A DNA stretch of 64,000 bases, taken from assembly GCA_017539905.1 (NCBI GenBank), contig JAFYBZ010000041.1, forward strand, positions 1 through 64,000, written 5' to 3'. Source of the DNA: Clostridia bacterium (GTDB taxonomy: Bacteria > Bacillota > Clostridia > TANB77 > UBA1234). Shown here piece by piece: positions 18,310 through 26,092 of this stretch (position 1 is its first letter; each line of letters starts with the position of its first letter). The notes under the pieces are model-generated. The model did not search any database. It was not told where the DNA came from and saw nothing but the letters and a program-made list of their open reading frames with translations. The position numbers and the translations under genes were made by a program.

Positions 18310-18900
18310 TCAAGCAAGCATCATCAGAACCTGCACAAATCTCTGATAAACGGTCTTACCAGAAGAATTGCGCACACCCTGAATCGATACAGAAACGAGG
18401 GTACCTGTCATGTCATCAGGTTCCACCACTCTGTACTTTTTGCGATTTTTGACTTTTTTCAGCTCATTACCATACGTATTATCGATGCAAACATCGATAA
18501 TGTGCGTACGATCTTCGATATCATCCTTGTCAGCTTTTCGTGAGCTCCTGTACAGGGAATCAATTCCCAGCATATTGGCCCATTCTTTGAAGATATGCTC
18601 CGCAATCTCTTCATTGTAGGTCATCCTCTGGGCAAATGTCATTCCGGTATACCTTACACGATCCTTCATGCTGATCCAGCCCTGTAATTCTTGAACCTGC
18701 CGGCACCTTTGAAGTTCCTGATCAAACATGAATTTGAACAGCTTGAGCAGTCTCCACTGAAAAATAGTAAGACCTTTATTTTGTATATAGGTCCGTTCTT
18801 CTTCGCATGGAGCAGTTTCAACAAGTCCAACTCTTTGGGCAGCGTGATCGACCACTTGACGGTCTATCCTGTAGGGCTTTGCTGATATCCGAGGTTCCAT
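18310..18900 (-). CDS. Hypothetical protein with foreign base composition
   Basis: The 196-residue soluble protein is rich in charged residues (for example QELQRCRQVQELQGWISMKD and VKNRKKYRVVEPDD). I recognise no domain. Its base composition and codons (CGG, CTG, CAG, TCC) differ sharply from glmM and the FtsX gene on either side. It has its own TTGACA promoter, an operator-like palindrome, GGGAGGAG before the ATG, and its own GC-rich terminator, so it is a self-contained one-gene cassette. Probably acquired by transfer. Confidence 0.75.
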   Translation of the reverse strand: MEPRISAKPYRIDRQVVDHAAQRVGLVETAPCEEERTYIQNKGLTIFQWRLLKLFKFMFDQELQRCRQVQELQGWISMKDRVRYTGMTFAQRMTYNEEIAEHIFKEWANMLGIDSLYRSSRKADKDDIEDRTHIIDVCIDNTYGNELKKVKNRKKYRVVEPDDMTGTLVSVSIQGVRNSSGKTVYQRFVQVLMMLA

Positions 18901-18919
18901 TTTCTCCTCCCATTTTTAC

Positions 18920-18992
18920 GTCTAGTACACTAGACTTATTACAGGTTATTTTCCTGCAATTCTAGTTTAGCAAGGTTATGTAAAGTTGTCAA
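18920..18992 (-). promoter_or_regulatory. Promoter and palindrome of the 18310 gene
   Basis: -35 TTGACA (18987-18992), 17 bases, -10 TAAACT (18964-18969). The spacer contains ACATAA. A palindrome with arms GTCTAGT and ACTAGAC (18920-18935) lies in the leader close to the ribosome binding site and could be an operator. Confidence 0.7.
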
Positions 18993-19014
18993 TAAAAAAT
19001 TTTCAAATGCATAA

Positions 19015-19040
19015 AAAAAGAGCCTAGAATGGCTCTTTTT
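19015..19040 (-). terminator. Terminator of the FtsX/ABC operon
   Basis: AAAAAGAGCC pairs with GGCTCTTTTT around a six-base loop, ending in a T run on the minus strand. Confidence 0.85.
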
Positions 19041-19044
19041 CATT

Positions 19045-20367
19045 TTATTTTAAATACTTTGTAGCATCTGTCTTATATACCATCATAGCCGGAATAATGC
19101 CCGCTATAAGTGCAAGTAAGATAGTAATTCCCATAGCTATAAGTTCTTCTTTTTGGAATACTAATCCTGACATATATAGACCATATTCAGTAACAATATA
19201 GCTTCCTATCGCTCCAATTACTATATGAGCTAAAATACAACCTAGAATTACGCCAATTACAGCTAAAATAAGCATTTGTACAATATTTATCTTAAACACT
19301 ACTCCTCTGCTTGCTCCTAATGCCCTTAAAATTGATGTATCTTTTCTTTGTTCAATTGAAGATGTTAGCATTGTTATAAATAACATTATTATAGAAATAA
19401 TAACAGATACAGAAGCAATTAATGTAATTACAACTGTGAATATTTTAATATAGTTTAAAAACTCTCTTAATGCTTGGTTAGGTATAATTGTTTGGATATG
19501 TTCATCTTTAGATAAATTGTTATAAAGCATTGTTTGTGAGGACATATCTTGAGCTCTAATTAATAAAGCAGTAATTAATTCTGTGCTATTCATTTCTTCA
19601 CTTGATGATGAACTTCCTTGACCATGTGAATGAACTTCTTCCTTTTGCTCTTCCTCGGGTTCTTCTTCATGCTCGTGTTCCTCATCTTCATCATGAATAT
19701 GTTCTCCGCTTTCATCCTCATCATGGTGAAGTCCATGTACATGCCATAGAGTTTCTATAGAAGTAAATAACACTGTATCGTTTGGAGTATTAGTTGGCTC
19801 TAAAATGCCTACAACAGTATAATCAATATCATGGTGATGATGTTCTTCTTCCCCGTCTTCATCTAAATCAACTTGTTCAGAAAAGCCATGTGTACTCTTA
19901 AACTTGTCTCCTATTTTTAAGCCACCTTGTTTTGCAATTGTTGATCCTAATACTACTTCGAATTCATCTCCAAATATTTTTCCTTCTGCTAAATTAAATA
20001 AGTCTCCACTAAAATAATCTGATGTTGTTCCAATTATTTTATGATTTCTATATGAGTCACCCATTCCAATTGGAACAATTTTCTTAATATATTTATTATG
20101 TTGTAAATCCTCATAATATGAAATATCTATATTTCCTTCTGGAACACCATAAAAGAAAATTGAATTAAGCGCAAGACCAATCCCAGAACCGGTTTTACCA
20201 ACAATTAAATCGTATTCTTTAGTTTGGTTTTCAACATTATTAACTAATTGATTAGAAATATTTTGTATGCATATGATAAGAAGCAAGCTTATCATGATTG
20301 CAAATATTGTTAAAAAGTTTTTTAGCTTTTTGGATAGTATATTAGTTTTTACAAATTGAAATATCAT
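19045..20367 (-). CDS. FtsX-like ABC permease with histidine-rich extracellular domain
   Basis: The 440-residue protein has one N-terminal membrane helix, an extracytoplasmic domain of about 280 residues, and three C-terminal helices, the MacB/FtsX plan. The outer domain holds two metal-binding-like stretches: EEEHHHHD and a longer one with HHDEDESGEHIHDEDEEHEH and HSHG. Start ATG 20367; the in-frame GTG three codons earlier is part of the SD. With the ATPase and lipoprotein upstream it resembles the Zur-controlled PA4063-PA4066 operon of Pseudomonas aeruginosa. A zinc-related role is inferred, not shown. Confidence 0.85.
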   Translation of the reverse strand: MIFQFVKTNILSKKLKNFLTIFAIMISLLLIICIQNISNQLVNNVENQTKEYDLIVGKTGSGIGLALNSIFFYGVPEGNIDISYYEDLQHNKYIKKIVPIGMGDSYRNHKIIGTTSDYFSGDLFNLAEGKIFGDEFEVVLGSTIAKQGGLKIGDKFKSTHGFSEQVDLDEDGEEEHHHHDIDYTVVGILEPTNTPNDTVLFTSIETLWHVHGLHHDEDESGEHIHDEDEEHEHEEEPEEEQKEEVHSHGQGSSSSSEEMNSTELITALLIRAQDMSSQTMLYNNLSKDEHIQTIIPNQALREFLNYIKIFTVVITLIASVSVIISIIMLFITMLTSSIEQRKDTSILRALGASRGVVFKINIVQMLILAVIGVILGCILAHIVIGAIGSYIVTEYGLYMSGLVFQKEELIAMGITILLALIAGIIPAMMVYKTDATKYLK

Positions 20368-20379
20368 TATTAGCACCCC

Positions 20380-21051
20380 CTATTTAATTGCTTCATTCAA
20401 CTCTTCAATATTTATGCTTCTATCAAACATATCAAGTTGAGAATTATTATGAGTAATTACTAATAATGTTGCTTTTTCTTCTTTAGCAATTTGCAAAATT
20501 AATTCCATTATTTTAGCACCATTTTTATAATCAAGATTTCCTGTTGGTTCATCTGCAAGAATAATATTGGGTTTATTTACTATACTTCTTGCAATTGCAA
20601 CCCTTTGTTTTTCACCGCCAGATAATGTCTTAACTTTTTGATCTAATTTCTTTTCAAGCCCAACTCTTTTAATCATCGCTATAGCTTCTTTTTCCATTTC
20701 GCCTTTTTCATATCTTTTAGAAAAAGACATTGGTAGAACTACATTTTGAAGAACTGTAAAATCAGGGAACAAATTAAAATCTTGGAAAATATATCCAATA
20801 TGATTTGCTCTAAATAAATCTCTCTCATTTTCTTTAAGAGTGGTAATATCTATGTCTTCAACTATAACATTTCCTTTTGTTGGAGTAATCATTCCAGAAA
20901 TAAGATTAAATAGTGTTGTTTTTCCGCAACCAGACGAACCAATAAATGCAACTTTTTCTCCATCTTCAACTTTTAAGTCTTTAACTTTTAAAGCATTAAT
21001 CTTTGTACCATTGTCATCATATATCATTTCGATATTCTTAAGATCAATCAT
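20380..21051 (-). CDS. ABC transporter ATPase (LolD/MacB type)
   Basis: The 223-residue protein has Walker A GSSGCGKTT, signature LSGGEKQRVAIARS, Walker B IILADEPTGNLD and the switch histidine in LLVITHN. It powers the FtsX-like permease encoded 12 bases downstream. Such pairs usually drive mechanical work on extracytoplasmic lipoproteins or peptides rather than carry solute through a channel. Confidence 0.93.
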   Translation of the reverse strand: MIDLKNIEMIYDDNGTKINALKVKDLKVEDGEKVAFIGSSGCGKTTLFNLISGMITPTKGNVIVEDIDITTLKENERDLFRANHIGYIFQDFNLFPDFTVLQNVVLPMSFSKRYEKGEMEKEAIAMIKRVGLEKKLDQKVKTLSGGEKQRVAIARSIVNKPNIILADEPTGNLDYKNGAKIMELILQIAKEEKATLLVITHNNSQLDMFDRSINIEELNEAIK

Positions 21052-21105
21052 TTTTTACCTCCCAAACTATACCATAGTAATGGCGCCATTTCGGCGCCGC
21101 TACGA

Positions 21106-22260
21106 TTACTCTCTTAATTTATTATTCCAAGCGGTAAATATTTCATATTGCTTCATATTAGGAGCATTTAGTGCTTTAAGTTCGTTTGCAAATCCTTCTG
21201 CTTCTTTTTCTGTTAATTTATCACCTAATGCATGAATCTTATAGCAAATATTTTGATATTTTTCTAATATTACAATTTCATCTGTATACAATTTAACTAA
21301 TTCATTGTTTAGCTTAATCAATCTTTCATCAGTTGGTTCGCAAGTCTTAACAATATCTGGGCATTCTTTAATATAATCTAAATAAACATAGCCACTACCA
21401 AATCCAGTTCCATACTCATCATCAAATCCAAGGTACTCATCAGCAATTGCTTTTAAAACTGCAACCTTATCTAAAACTTTGCTCTTTCCTGTTTGTAGTT
21501 TTTCATCATAATATGTCATATACTCTGGATTAGTTGCATATTCTACGTTCATTTGTAGAGTTTGAATATCATATATCATACCAGCTTTAGATAAAACTGA
21601 ATAATAACTATTTACTGCTTTGTTAGCATTTGAATCTTGCAATTCTTCTACCCTATCTGCATATACTCTAAATTGTGTTGTATAGCCTTCAGAATCAAGT
21701 TTAGGTGCAACTTCTAGTTTTCCTTGTACCTTTATAGCATTTTCTGTGTATTTAATCTTGCTTCCGTCAGCCATAAGAATAGGAATAACTTCTAGTTTTG
21801 TAATATCACCAATTGCACAGAACGGACATGTTACATATGGTTGATTGTTAAGATAAACAAAGCTTTCATCTAATGGGCTTTGAACTGCTGGGTAACCTTT
21901 TATTTCAACTTTTTTACCATTAAGATTTTTAAGCACTGTTGAAACATTTTTAACTTTTCCTTTAGTTTCATACATGTCCGAAAATTTAATGATAGTATAA
22001 CCATTGTTAGATTCTGGCTCTACTTTTTCATCTTCTTTAACTTCATCTTTGACTTCTTCTATATTTTCTTCTTTTACTTCTTCAACTTTCTCTCCGCTTG
22101 ATGCTGCTTCTTTTTTCTCTTCACCAGAATCGATAGTATTTTCTACTAATTGTGTATTGTTACCTGTGACACTTGCAGAAGGCTTATTCTCATCTTCACA
22201 TGCAGTAAGTGCAATCACACAAATACAGATTATTAATAAATATAATAATGTCTTTTTCAT
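21106..22260 (-). CDS. Lipoprotein with DUF3299-like domain
   Basis: The 384-residue protein has a lipoprotein signal peptide ending ALTAC (Cys about 20), an acidic low-complexity linker (EEVKDEVKEDEKVEPE), and a domain with KVEIKGYPAVQSP and YVTCPFCAIGDITK, resembling the DUF3299 family. An alpha-helical tail of about 160 residues follows. It is first in the operon with the ATPase and the histidine-rich permease. The CPFC pair could bind metal. The DUF3299 match is from memory of the motif layout and needs a profile search. Confidence 0.75.
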   Translation of the reverse strand: MKKTLLYLLIICICVIALTACEDENKPSASVTGNNTQLVENTIDSGEEKKEAASSGEKVEEVKEENIEEVKDEVKEDEKVEPESNNGYTIIKFSDMYETKGKVKNVSTVLKNLNGKKVEIKGYPAVQSPLDESFVYLNNQPYVTCPFCAIGDITKLEVIPILMADGSKIKYTENAIKVQGKLEVAPKLDSEGYTTQFRVYADRVEELQDSNANKAVNSYYSVLSKAGMIYDIQTLQMNVEYATNPEYMTYYDEKLQTGKSKVLDKVAVLKAIADEYLGFDDEYGTGFGSGYVYLDYIKECPDIVKTCEPTDERLIKLNNELVKLYTDEIVILEKYQNICYKIHALGDKLTEKEAEGFANELKALNAPNMKQYEIFTAWNNKLRE

Positions 22261-22287
22261 TTTAATCCATCCTTTAAATCGATATCC

Positions 22288-22304
22288 TAGTTATTTTATA
22301 ACTA
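22288..22304 (-). promoter_or_regulatory. Palindrome before the lipoprotein/ABC operon
   Basis: A perfect palindrome with arms TAGTTAT and ATAACTA around three bases, covering a TATAAA-like -10. It is placed to act as operator for the zinc-type operon. It is not the Bacillus Zur consensus. Confidence 0.5.
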
Positions 22305-22339
22305 AAAAGCATATACTTCAATAAAGTATATGCTTTTTT
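22305..22339 (-). terminator. Terminator of the popT gene
   Basis: AAAAAGCATATACTT pairs with AAGTATATGCTTTTT around a five-base loop. Confidence 0.85.
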
Positions 22340-22367
22340 CACTAAAATTTCACCATATTATGTTTAT

Positions 22368-23231
22368 TTATTTTTCGCCTAATTTGTTAGAAATGAAATA
22401 TCCAACAATGAATGTTATAACACTTAGAATTACTATAAGCGGATTAATTGTTACCGTACCTATTTTAACGATAATTGCAAATGGTGAAGCAACTACTAAT
22501 CCAAGTATTCCCCATGTAGATGCATTTGGCCATCTTTTTAGAATTGTAGATATTATTTTAGTAATAATAATTATTCCAAGTAAAACACCAATTGCAAAAG
22601 GAATCATAACTATAATACCATTTAATGAATCAGTAAAATTAAAATGTACTAACTCAGAAATTGTATTTTTTATTGTTCCAATTACATAGTCATAGTATCC
22701 AAGCATCATTAGAATCATAGAACCACTTACGCCAGGAACTACCATTGCAGCAGCACTAATTACTCCTAACATTCCCAAAATGATTACATTAATAGCATTT
22801 AATTCCATATTATCTATTGGCTTTGTGTTTACAGCAACTGCTGCCGGAACAATTATGATTGCAAGTGTAATTATAAATGCTACTATGTGAGTCCATTTTA
22901 ATTTTTCATCTTTTATCTTATTATGAAGCATTGGGACTCCGCCAAGTACTAGTCCAATAAAGCATGCAGTAGTAGGAACCTTTGCAATTTCGTTATTCAA
23001 TAAAAATGTTATAACAAATGCAAGAGCAATTATTCCTATGATTATTCCAACAACGAATGGAAATAATGTTTTAACACTTTGTTTGAATTCTTTACGAATA
23101 TTATTAATTGCATCTATTATTTTTTCATATACACCTGTTGATACTGCTATTGTTCCTCCACTAACACCAGGAATAACATTTGCAACACCTATTAACATTC
23201 CTTTAACAACATCTAGAATAAATTCTTTCAT
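22368..23231 (-). CDS. popT: DUF368 undecaprenyl-phosphate translocase PopT
   Basis: The 287-residue membrane protein has the duplicated DUF368 motif: GVANVIPGVSGGTIA near the N-terminus and AAMVVPGVSGSMILMMLG past the middle, with about eight hydrophobic helices. DUF368 (PopT) and DedA (UptA) proteins recycle undecaprenyl phosphate to the inner membrane face for wall synthesis. It lies nine bases downstream of the RNase J gene, so the two are probably cotranscribed. Confidence 0.92.
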   Translation of the reverse strand: MKEFILDVVKGMLIGVANVIPGVSGGTIAVSTGVYEKIIDAINNIRKEFKQSVKTLFPFVVGIIIGIIALAFVITFLLNNEIAKVPTTACFIGLVLGGVPMLHNKIKDEKLKWTHIVAFIITLAIIIVPAAVAVNTKPIDNMELNAINVIILGMLGVISAAAMVVPGVSGSMILMMLGYYDYVIGTIKNTISELVHFNFTDSLNGIIVMIPFAIGVLLGIIIITKIISTILKRWPNASTWGILGLVVASPFAIIVKIGTVTINPLIVILSVITFIVGYFISNKLGEK

Positions 23232-23240
23232 ATGATCTCC

Positions 23241-25271
23241 TTATATCTCTGTAATTATTGGAATCAACATCGGATTACGTTTAGTCTTTTGGAATAAATA
23301 ATCATGTAATGAATCCCTAACATTGTTCTTAATTGTTGCCCAATCTTTTGTATCATTTGCATTTATTTTTTCCAATTCTTTTTTGATTACTTTTTTTATT
23401 TCTTCCATCAAGTCTTCTGACTCTCTTACATAAACAAATCCTCTTGAAACTATATCTGGATCTGTAACAATTTTACCTGTCTTTTTATCCATTACCATTA
23501 CAACAATAATAATACCTTCTTCAGCTAAGTGTTGTCTATCTCTTAAAACAATATTTCCAACATCACCGACGCCAAGTCCATCAACTAGAATTTCTCCATG
23601 AGGAACATTTCCTGTAATCTTACAATAGCCATTATCTAATTCTAATACTGCGCCATTATGAAGAATTACTATATTATCTTCGTTTACACCTACTGAAATT
23701 GCAGTATCAGCATGCGCTCTTAAGTGCTTATATTCACCATGAACAGGTATAAAATATTTTGGTTTAGTTAAGCAAAGCATTAATTTTTGTTCTTCTTTAC
23801 AAGCGTGTCCAGATACATGAACATCTGCTATAGAATGATAAATAACTTCAGCACCAATTTTAATTAAATCATCAATTACATCTGATACCATTTTTTCATT
23901 TCCTGGTATTGGATTTGCAGAAATAATTACTAAATCATCTTTTCCAATTGAAACTTTCTTATGACTTCCTTGCGCCATTCTAGAAAGTCCTGCCATGCTT
24001 TCACCTTGGCTTCCTGTTGTAAGAATAACTAATCTTTGTGGTGGATAACTATCAACATTATCTACGTTAATAAGTATTCCATCTGGAACATCTAAGTAAC
24101 CAAGATCTTTTGCAACCTTCATTACATTTTCCATACTTCTTCCAGCAATAGCTACTTTTCTATTTGTTTCAACTGCACAATTAATAATTTGTTGTACCCT
24201 ATGAACATTTGATGCAAATGTTGCAACTATAATTCTCTTTTGACAACCATTGAATATTTTTTCAAATACTTTTCCAACAGTTTTCTCAGACATCGTAAAA
24301 CCTTCTCTTTCAGAGTTAGTACTGTCTGACATTAATGCTAGAACTCCTTGCTTGCCAAGTTCTGCAAGTCTTGCAAAGTCCATAACTTTGCCATCGATAG
24401 GAGTATAATCTACTTTAAAATCTCCTGTGTGAACGATAATTCCAACTGGTGTATGAATAGCAAACGCCATGCTATCTGCAATTGAGTGAGTAGATTGAAT
24501 AAACTCAACTTTGAAACATCCAAGTGTAACTGTCTCGCCTGCTTTTACTTCATGCATTTGAGTACTTCTTACTAATTTGTGTTCTTCAAGTTTTGTTTTA
24601 ATAATTCCACAAGTTAATTTTGAAGCATATACTGGCATGTTAATTTGTTTTAAAACATATGGAATTGAACCTATGTGATCTTCGTGTCCATGTGTAATAC
24701 ACATTCCTCTTATCTTTTCTTTATTCTTTTCTAGATAAGTAATATCTGGTGTAACTAAGTCAACACCTAACATATCTTCTTCAGGAAAAGATACACCACA
24801 ATCTACGATAATCATATAATTGCCATATTCAAATACTGTGATGTTTTTTCCAACTTCTTCTAAACCACCTAGTGGAATTATTTTTAATCTTTCTCTTTTT
24901 AAACTTGCAGTTGTTTTTGGTTTGTTTGATTTGTTCTCGACAACTGCTTTCATCTGAGCAGGTTTTTGAGAAGCTTTTTGAACCACTGGTTCAACTTTTT
25001 TTACTTCTTTTTTCACTTGTGTTTGTGTACTTGCTTTTGCAACATTATTTTTTGTATTAAATTTTGAGCGAATTGGATTTGCAACTATACTTGCTAATTT
25101 GTCTTCGCTAGCTTTATTATTCTTAACAACTTTTTTATTATCTAATTTAACTTCATGATTTTTTGTTAATAAACTTTTATTTTCTTTTTTTACTTGTTGT
25201 TCTTTTGAAGAATTCTTTTTATTTCCAAAGAATCTTTTTTTATTGTTGTTCTTTTTGTTTTCTTCTGCCAT
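23241..25271 (-). CDS. rnj: Ribonuclease J with long basic N-terminal extension
   Basis: The enzyme is a 5'-3' exo- and endoribonuclease of mRNA decay. Residues about 130-676 hold the metallo-beta-lactamase core with THGHEDHIG, the beta-CASP domain (TGSQGESMAGLSRMAQGSHK) and the HGEYKHL motif. The first 130 residues are an extra low-complexity region rich in lysine and asparagine (NKKNNNKKRFFGNKK). Typical RNase J is about 555 residues, so this tail is an addition and may bind RNA. ATG behind AGGAG. Confidence 0.95.
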   Translation of the reverse strand: MAEENKKNNNKKRFFGNKKNSSKEQQVKKENKSLLTKNHEVKLDNKKVVKNNKASEDKLASIVANPIRSKFNTKNNVAKASTQTQVKKEVKKVEPVVQKASQKPAQMKAVVENKSNKPKTTASLKRERLKIIPLGGLEEVGKNITVFEYGNYMIIVDCGVSFPEEDMLGVDLVTPDITYLEKNKEKIRGMCITHGHEDHIGSIPYVLKQINMPVYASKLTCGIIKTKLEEHKLVRSTQMHEVKAGETVTLGCFKVEFIQSTHSIADSMAFAIHTPVGIIVHTGDFKVDYTPIDGKVMDFARLAELGKQGVLALMSDSTNSEREGFTMSEKTVGKVFEKIFNGCQKRIIVATFASNVHRVQQIINCAVETNRKVAIAGRSMENVMKVAKDLGYLDVPDGILINVDNVDSYPPQRLVILTTGSQGESMAGLSRMAQGSHKKVSIGKDDLVIISANPIPGNEKMVSDVIDDLIKIGAEVIYHSIADVHVSGHACKEEQKLMLCLTKPKYFIPVHGEYKHLRAHADTAISVGVNEDNIVILHNGAVLELDNGYCKITGNVPHGEILVDGLGVGDVGNIVLRDRQHLAEEGIIIVVMVMDKKTGKIVTDPDIVSRGFVYVRESEDLMEEIKKVIKKELEKINANDTKDWATIKNNVRDSLHDYLFQKTKRNPMLIPIITEI

Positions 25272-25289
25272 TGATCATTCTCCTTTCAT

Positions 25290-25400
25290 TAGTATTAAAT
25301 TTTCCGCACACAAAAAAATTAGACCTCGACTAGTCTAATTTATAATTTTATATAATATTTTTTCGCACCAAAAAACTACCACCTAAAAAGTGGCTAAAAC
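25290..25400 (-). promoter_or_regulatory. 5' leader of rnj with two hairpins and T runs
   Basis: On the minus strand the leader forms CCAC/GTGG followed by TAGTTTTTTGG, then AAATTAGAC/GTCTAATTTTTTT. Both resemble intrinsic terminators placed before the rnj start, suggesting attenuation or self-cleavage control. This is inference from the fold only. Confidence 0.45.
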
Positions 25401-25465
25401 ATTATTAAAATTATCCGTTCACAATCGATGTATGTATTATATCACAAAGCAATTTTAAAGTCAAA

Positions 25466-25493
25466 TTAAGGCACTACCTAAGTAGTGCCTAAG
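25466..25493 (-). terminator. Terminator of the 25497 gene
   Basis: GGCACTAC pairs with GTAGTGCC around four bases, followed by TTAATTT on the minus strand (weak T run). Confidence 0.6.
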
Positions 25494-25496
25494 TCT

Positions 25497-25709
25497 TCAT
25501 ACTGTAGCATTTGCATGCATTCTCTTAAATTTTATAGCCATACTTAAAACCTCTTCTGGCTTTAAATTTCTAGCCACAGAATTTATCTTTATCCAAGTAA
25601 TCAATGAATTTATTTCGATGTTGTCATCTAAAATACTCTTAACTTGCTTTAATGTGTTACTTGAATCTCCTTCAACGTTTTGTTTAATTAATACTCTTAA
25701 TTCGTCCAT
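25497..25709 (-). CDS. Small hypothetical protein (70 residues)
   Basis: A mainly helical, soluble small protein (MDELRVLIKQNVEGDSSNTL at the start). Start ATG 25709, because the alternative GTG at 25724 overlaps the ribosome binding site GGAGG. It has its own promoter on the minus strand (TTGAGA, 17 bases, TATAAT near 25748-25780). No family recognised. Confidence 0.6.
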   Translation of the reverse strand: MDELRVLIKQNVEGDSSNTLKQVKSILDDNIEINSLITWIKINSVARNLKPEEVLSMAIKFKRMHANATV

Positions 25710-25724
25710 AAACAAGGCCTCCAC

Positions 25725-25996
25725 TTTCTTTTATCTTTTGTATAATTTCATTATAAATTCTAAAATATTACATCTCAAGAGAACATATTTTTAAATATTT
25801 GTTTCAAATGGTAAGTAAGTATGTTAACCACATTTTATTGCTATTTTTATACTAATCTGTTATTTCAAAAATGATAGTAACATTTCTATATTATCAAAGA
25901 AACATAAAATTTGTCAAGCTGTTTTTAACATTTTGTTAATAAGTTTCAAAATATTGAAATTTCGGCATTTTTTCAAAAATAATTTTTCAAAAACAA
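25725..25996. other. AT-rich intergenic region
   Basis: It holds the minus-strand promoter of the 70-residue gene near 25748-25780. The rest is AT-rich, with no open frame or stable fold that I can see. Confidence 0.5.
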
Positions 25997-26068
25997 TTGA
26001 CATAACCACAAATTCATGATATAAATATACCGTATTCAAGGTTGGGTTCCTTCTCTTTGTAAAGAGAA
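25997..26068 (+). promoter_or_regulatory. Promoter and leader hairpin of the zinc-ribbon operon
   Basis: -35 TTGACA (25997-26002), 17 bases, -10 TATAAA (26020-26025) preceded by TGA. The -35 runs into ACATAA. The leader contains a self-complementary TTCTCTTTGTAAAGAGAA near 26051-26068. Confidence 0.75.
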
Positions 26069-26092
26069 AAAAATAAAATAGGAGGGATTGCT

